In this document: in pieces, positions 61,502-64,000 of the stretch | How positions within the stretch are numbered: position 1 is the first letter of the stretch | How the letters are laid out: every line of letters starts with the position of its first letter | From: Azospirillum tabaci | GTDB taxonomy: Bacteria > Pseudomonadota > Alphaproteobacteria > Azospirillales > Azospirillaceae | Assembly: GCF_014596085.1 (NCBI RefSeq) | Contig: NZ_JACCJY010000027.1 | Location: 26,476-90,475, forward strand | Length of the DNA: 64,000 nt | Direction of reading: 5' to 3' | Notes under the pieces: generated by a model | Seen by the model: only the letters and a program-made list of their open reading frames with translations | Told to the model about the DNA's origin: nothing | The model's database searches: none | Program-made: the position numbers and the translations under genes

Positions 61502-62383
61502 CTATTCCGCCAGCAATCGGTCGCGGAAGGTCCGGGCGGCGTGGCTCAACCCGCGCTCGCGGTGGCGCAGCAGGCGGAAGGGGCGTTCGGGCAGCGGGAA
61601 GGGAACGCGGTGCAGGTGGCCGGCCGCCAGCGCCCCGCGCGCCACCAGATCCGACAGGGCGGTGGCCCCCGCCCCGGCCATGACCGCCGACAGCACCGCC
61701 TCGTTTGACGGCAGTTCCAGCGCCACCGTCAAATCCTCCGGCGCCCTGCCCTGCCCGCGCAGCGCCTCCTCAAACTCGGAGCGGGTGCCCGACCCGGCCT
61801 CGCGCAGGACCCAGGGGGAGCGGTGCAACGCCTCCGCCGGCAGGTCGCTCCGCCCGCGCCAGGGGTGACCGTCACCCACCAGCAGCAGCAGACGGTCGCC
61901 GGGCAGCAGCTCCTGGTCGAGCAGCGGGTCCGTCACCTCCCCTTCCACCAACCCCAGATCGGCGGCGCCGTCCAGCACGGCCTTGGCGACCTGGGCGGTG
62001 TTGGCGGCCTTCACCGCGACGTCGACGTCCGGATAGCGCTGGTGGAACGCCACGAGCCGTTCAGGAAGCCAATAGCCGGTGATGGTCTGGCTGGCGTGGA
62101 TGGCGATGCGCCCGCGCTTCAGCGCCGACAGGTCGGCCAGCATGCGCTCCGCCGCCTCGGCGCGGGCGAGCACCGCGACGGCCTCGCCCAGGAACAGGCG
62201 CCCGGCCTCCGTCAGCTCGATGCGGCGGCCCACCCGGTCGAACAGGCGGACGGCGTGCCGCGCCTCCAGGTTGGAGACGGCGGCGCTGACCGCGGACTGC
62301 GTCAGATTCAGGGCGGCGGCGGCCCGCGTCACATGCTGCTGCGTGGCGACCGCCACGAAGATGCGGAGCTGTTCGAGGGTCAT
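61502..62383 (-). CDS. LysR-family regulator (YeiE/CysL-like)
   Basis: A 293-residue LysR protein from ATG 62383. HTH: EQLRIFVAVATQQHVTRAAAALNLTQSAVSAAVSNLE-type (key TRAAAALNLTQSAVS). The effector domain contains ASQTITGYWLPERLVAFHQRYPDVDV, typical of the CysL/YeiE branch that responds to sulfur compounds. Divergent from a YeiH-type exporter, the usual yeiE-yeiH pairing. A LysR box lies in the shared region. Confidence 0.92.
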   Translation of the reverse strand: MTLEQLRIFVAVATQQHVTRAAAALNLTQSAVSAAVSNLEARHAVRLFDRVGRRIELTEAGRLFLGEAVAVLARAEAAERMLADLSALKRGRIAIHASQTITGYWLPERLVAFHQRYPDVDVAVKAANTAQVAKAVLDGAADLGLVEGEVTDPLLDQELLPGDRLLLLVGDGHPWRGRSDLPAEALHRSPWVLREAGSGTRSEFEEALRGQGRAPEDLTVALELPSNEAVLSAVMAGAGATALSDLVARGALAAGHLHRVPFPLPERPFRLLRHRERGLSHAARTFRDRLLAE

Positions 62384-62405
62384 CCGGTCTCCTTGCCCCT
62401 TCAAA

Positions 62406-62440
62406 CGTTCGGTTTGATCGAACGATTCGTCCACTATAAT
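62406..62440 (+). promoter_or_regulatory. LysR box and promoter of the YeiH gene
   Basis: CGTTCG-GTTTGAT-CGAACG (62406-62424) contains TTCG-N7-CGAA, a T-N11-A LysR motif. It overlaps a likely -35 (TTTGAT 62413-62418), with a perfect TATAAT at 62435-62440 after 16 bases. A second dyad TTCGT...ACGAA flanks the -10. Arrangement fits activation or repression by the divergent regulator. Confidence 0.7.
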
Positions 62441-62498
62441 CCGTTGGAACGAACGGTCCAGAGGGGGCAGCTTCCCGGCATCGGAATTCGAGGACGCC

Positions 62499-63548
62499 AT
62501 GCCGAACCATCTTCCTCCATCGCCCCGCCGAACGCTGGGTGCCCTGCTGCCGGGGATTCTGCTCTGCTCCGGCGTGAGCGGCGCGGCGCTGGCCCTGCAG
62601 AGCCTGGAGGTGCGGGTTTTCGGGCAGGCGTGGCTGGAGGCGCTGGTCCTGGCGATCCTGATCGGGGTGGCCCTGCGCAGCGTCTGGGCGCCGGGGCGGC
62701 GCTGGAAGGCGGGAACGGACTTCAGCGCCAAGACGCTGCTGGAGGTCGCCGTGCTGCTGTTGGGCGCCTCCATCGACCCGGAAACGATCCTGGCCGCCGG
62801 ACCGGGGCTGGTGGCGGGGATCGCCGGGGTGGTCGCCCTGGCCCTGGCGGCCAGCTACGGCATCGGGCGCCTGCTGGGATTGCCGCCGCGCATGGCGGTG
62901 CTGGTCGCCTGCGGCAACTCCATCTGCGGCAACTCGGCCATCGCGGCGACGGCGCCGGTGATCGGGGCGCACGGCGACGACGTGGCCGCGGCCATCGCCT
63001 TCACGGCGGTGCTGGGGGTTCTGGTGGTGCTCGGCCTGCCGCTGCTGGTGCCGCTGCTCGGGCTCAGCCCTATGCAGTACGGCGTGTTCGCCGGGCTGAC
63101 CGTCTACGCGGTGCCGCAGATCCTGGCGGCGACGGCTCCGGTCGGCGCGCTCAGCGTTCAGGTCGGGACCCTGGTGAAACTGCTGCGCGTGCTGATGCTG
63201 GGGCCGGTGGTGGTGGCGCTGGCCCTGATGGCGAAGCCGGAGGGGGCGGCTCAGGAAGGGAGCGCCAGGACTCGCCCGCCCCTGCGCCGGCTGGTGCCCT
63301 GGTTCATCCTGGGCTTCCTGGCGCTGACCGGGCTGCGGGCGGCGGGAGTGATCCCGGACGCCGCCCTGGCGGCCAGCCAGACCGCGGCGGGCGTCCTGAC
63401 GGTGCTGTCGATGGCCGCGCTGGGGCTCGGGGTGGATGTGCGGATGCTGTCGCGGGCGGGGCTGCGCGTCACCGCGGCGGTGGTGCTGTCGCTGGCGGCG
63501 CTGGGCGCCATCGGGCTGGGGCTGATCCGCCTGCTGGGAATCATGTGA
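62499..63548 (+). CDS. YeiH-family putative sulfate/sulfonate exporter
   Basis: A 349-residue inner-membrane protein from ATG 62499 (GAGGA upstream) with about ten helices. Family hallmarks: KTLLEVAVLLLGASID, VACGNSICGNSAIAATAPVIGAHGDDVAAAIAFTAVLG, and a C-terminal ALGLGVDVRMLSRAGLR. Members of the YeiH/Cons_hypoth698 family are proposed to export sulfate or other anions; evidence for substrate is limited. Expected to be controlled by the divergent LysR protein. Confidence 0.92.
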   Translation: MPNHLPPSPRRTLGALLPGILLCSGVSGAALALQSLEVRVFGQAWLEALVLAILIGVALRSVWAPGRRWKAGTDFSAKTLLEVAVLLLGASIDPETILAAGPGLVAGIAGVVALALAASYGIGRLLGLPPRMAVLVACGNSICGNSAIAATAPVIGAHGDDVAAAIAFTAVLGVLVVLGLPLLVPLLGLSPMQYGVFAGLTVYAVPQILAATAPVGALSVQVGTLVKLLRVLMLGPVVVALALMAKPEGAAQEGSARTRPPLRRLVPWFILGFLALTGLRAAGVIPDAALAASQTAAGVLTVLSMAALGLGVDVRMLSRAGLRVTAAVVLSLAALGAIGLGLIRLLGIM

Positions 63549-63771
63549 GCATGGCTGACGGAGCGTCGGGGCGGCAGCGCTTGCAGGGGCGGAAGCCCGC
63601 CGCCTCCGCCGCCGCGGAATCCGGGTGGAAGGAGACGTTTTCCCGCTTCGCCCGCCGGGACGGGCAGGAGGGCCGGCAATAGACGCCGGTGGTGCGCACC
63701 GCATAGACGAAGCGCCCTTCACCATCCCGGTCCCGGCGCGTCACCGCGCTCCACATCGCGTCCTCGTCCAT
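63541..63771 (-). CDS. Stand-alone Ada zinc-binding (methylphosphotriester acceptor) domain
   Basis: A 76-residue protein from ATG 63771. It contains only the Ada N-terminal domain: WSAVTRRDRDGEGRFVYAVRTTGVYCRPSCPSR, then FRPCKRCRPD, giving the four zinc Cys, the first of which is the methyl acceptor. In Ada this domain takes methyl groups from DNA phosphates and switches on transcription. Here the AraC HTH and the O6-methylguanine transferase parts are absent. It could be a methylation sensor or a suicidal scavenger. The stop lies within the last 8 bases of the convergent YeiH gene. Confidence 0.85.
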   Translation of the reverse strand: MDEDAMWSAVTRRDRDGEGRFVYAVRTTGVYCRPSCPSRRAKRENVSFHPDSAAAEAAGFRPCKRCRPDAPSAMLT

Positions 63772-63860
63772 GGCGTCCTCCCGATCCTGGTGTCGGGATC
63801 GTCGTGGATGCTGCGAAGGAGGGCCACCCGTTTCCTGCGTCACGCAAAAAGACGGCCGGC

Positions 63861-63892
63861 AAAAAAGACGGCCGGCAGAGGTCTGCCGGCCG
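63861..63892 (-). terminator. Terminator of the gene at the right edge
   Basis: CGGCCGGCAGA (63869-63879) pairs with TCTGCCGGCCG (63882-63892). On the minus strand the hairpin runs into six T (A run at 63861-63866). A second GACGGCCGGC copy with another A run lies at 63846-63860. It serves the minus-strand gene ending at 63930. Confidence 0.75.
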
Positions 63893-63929
63893 CGAGGTTC
63901 GGGGGGGAGGGACGCGAAGCGGGAGAACC

Positions 63930-64000
63930 TTACTTCTGGATGCCGATGACCTGCTGCTGGGCCTTGTTGCCGATGCCGGCGGAGAGGTTGGAGACGGTGC
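63930..64000 (-). CDS. C-terminal end of an unidentified gene (5' part outside window)
   Basis: The minus-strand frame reads TVSNLSAGIGNKAQQQ then VIGIQK and TAA at 63930-63932. Too short to identify. A good terminator follows, which supports a real gene end in this frame. Confidence 0.55.
   Translation of the reverse strand, partial: TVSNLSAGIGNKAQQQVIGIQK

Overview
The window is GC-rich DNA (except one gene) with dense, mostly unidirectional gene blocks. It carries many two-component proteins, ABC-transporter genes with a PgtABC-like sensory module, an isoquinoline oxidoreductase-type molybdoenzyme and EcfG-type stress promoters. This fits an alphaproteobacterium of the Azospirillum/Rhodospirillales type. 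An iteron-type replication origin with a Rep_3-like initiator at 59.5-61.5 kb suggests a secondary replicon (chromid or megaplasmid). The one tRNA gene, tRNA-Phe, favours a chromid-like replicon. The genus is an inference from gene content.

Layout. 0-10.65 kb: an R-body (refractile body, reb) locus entered at its left edge. It has three closely related RebB-type proteins, three divergent Reb-like proteins, an Ala-rich coiled protein, two unrecognised proteins (358 and 1202 aa), and a strikingly AT-rich gene with a PD-(D/E)xK-like nuclease signature. A convergent regulator fusing a degenerate AAA+ module to an AraC DNA-binding domain follows. 10.9-14.0 kb: adhE and tRNA-Phe. 14.3-15.8 kb: a Tat-exported BBE-type flavoprotein. 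16.1-27.0 kb: a transport block on the minus strand. A periplasmic sensor paralogous to the transporter binding protein, a histidine kinase and an NtrC-type regulator form one overlapping operon. A sigma-54 promoter follows, then binding protein, fused permease, ATPase and two phosphatases. I infer uptake and dephosphorylation of a small phosphorylated organic acid.

27-30.5 kb: an MHYT-PAS-GGDEF-EAL protein and a LysR regulator divergent from an isoquinoline oxidoreductase-type two-subunit molybdoenzyme (30.8-33.5 kb). 33.5-45.9 kb: amino-acid/aldehyde metabolism (Lrp regulator, saccharopine dehydrogenase family, ALDH7, two ThDP enzymes, LysR). Interspersed are a SoxR-box-controlled ferredoxin reductase with a PAS gene, a copper chaperone pair and an EamA permease. 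46-48.6 kb: a PhoU-like protein, an SDR and a LysR regulator. 48.7-57.8 kb: a stress/signalling block with a CtpA protease, DUF1328, a lipoprotein, a KaiC-like ATPase plus hybrid kinase, a membrane protein and a large hybrid kinase. Three of these transcription units have GGAAC-N17-GTT (EcfG-type) promoters. 57.9-61.5 kb: replication region. 61.5-64 kb: LysR-YeiH exporter pair, a stand-alone Ada zinc domain, and the end of an unidentified gene.

Most striking points: the multi-paralogue R-body locus with an apparently foreign nuclease-like gene and a hybrid regulator; the transporter whose sensor is a copy of its own binding protein and whose operon ends in two phosphatases; and two copies of a PAS-lipoprotein module that have decayed reciprocally.
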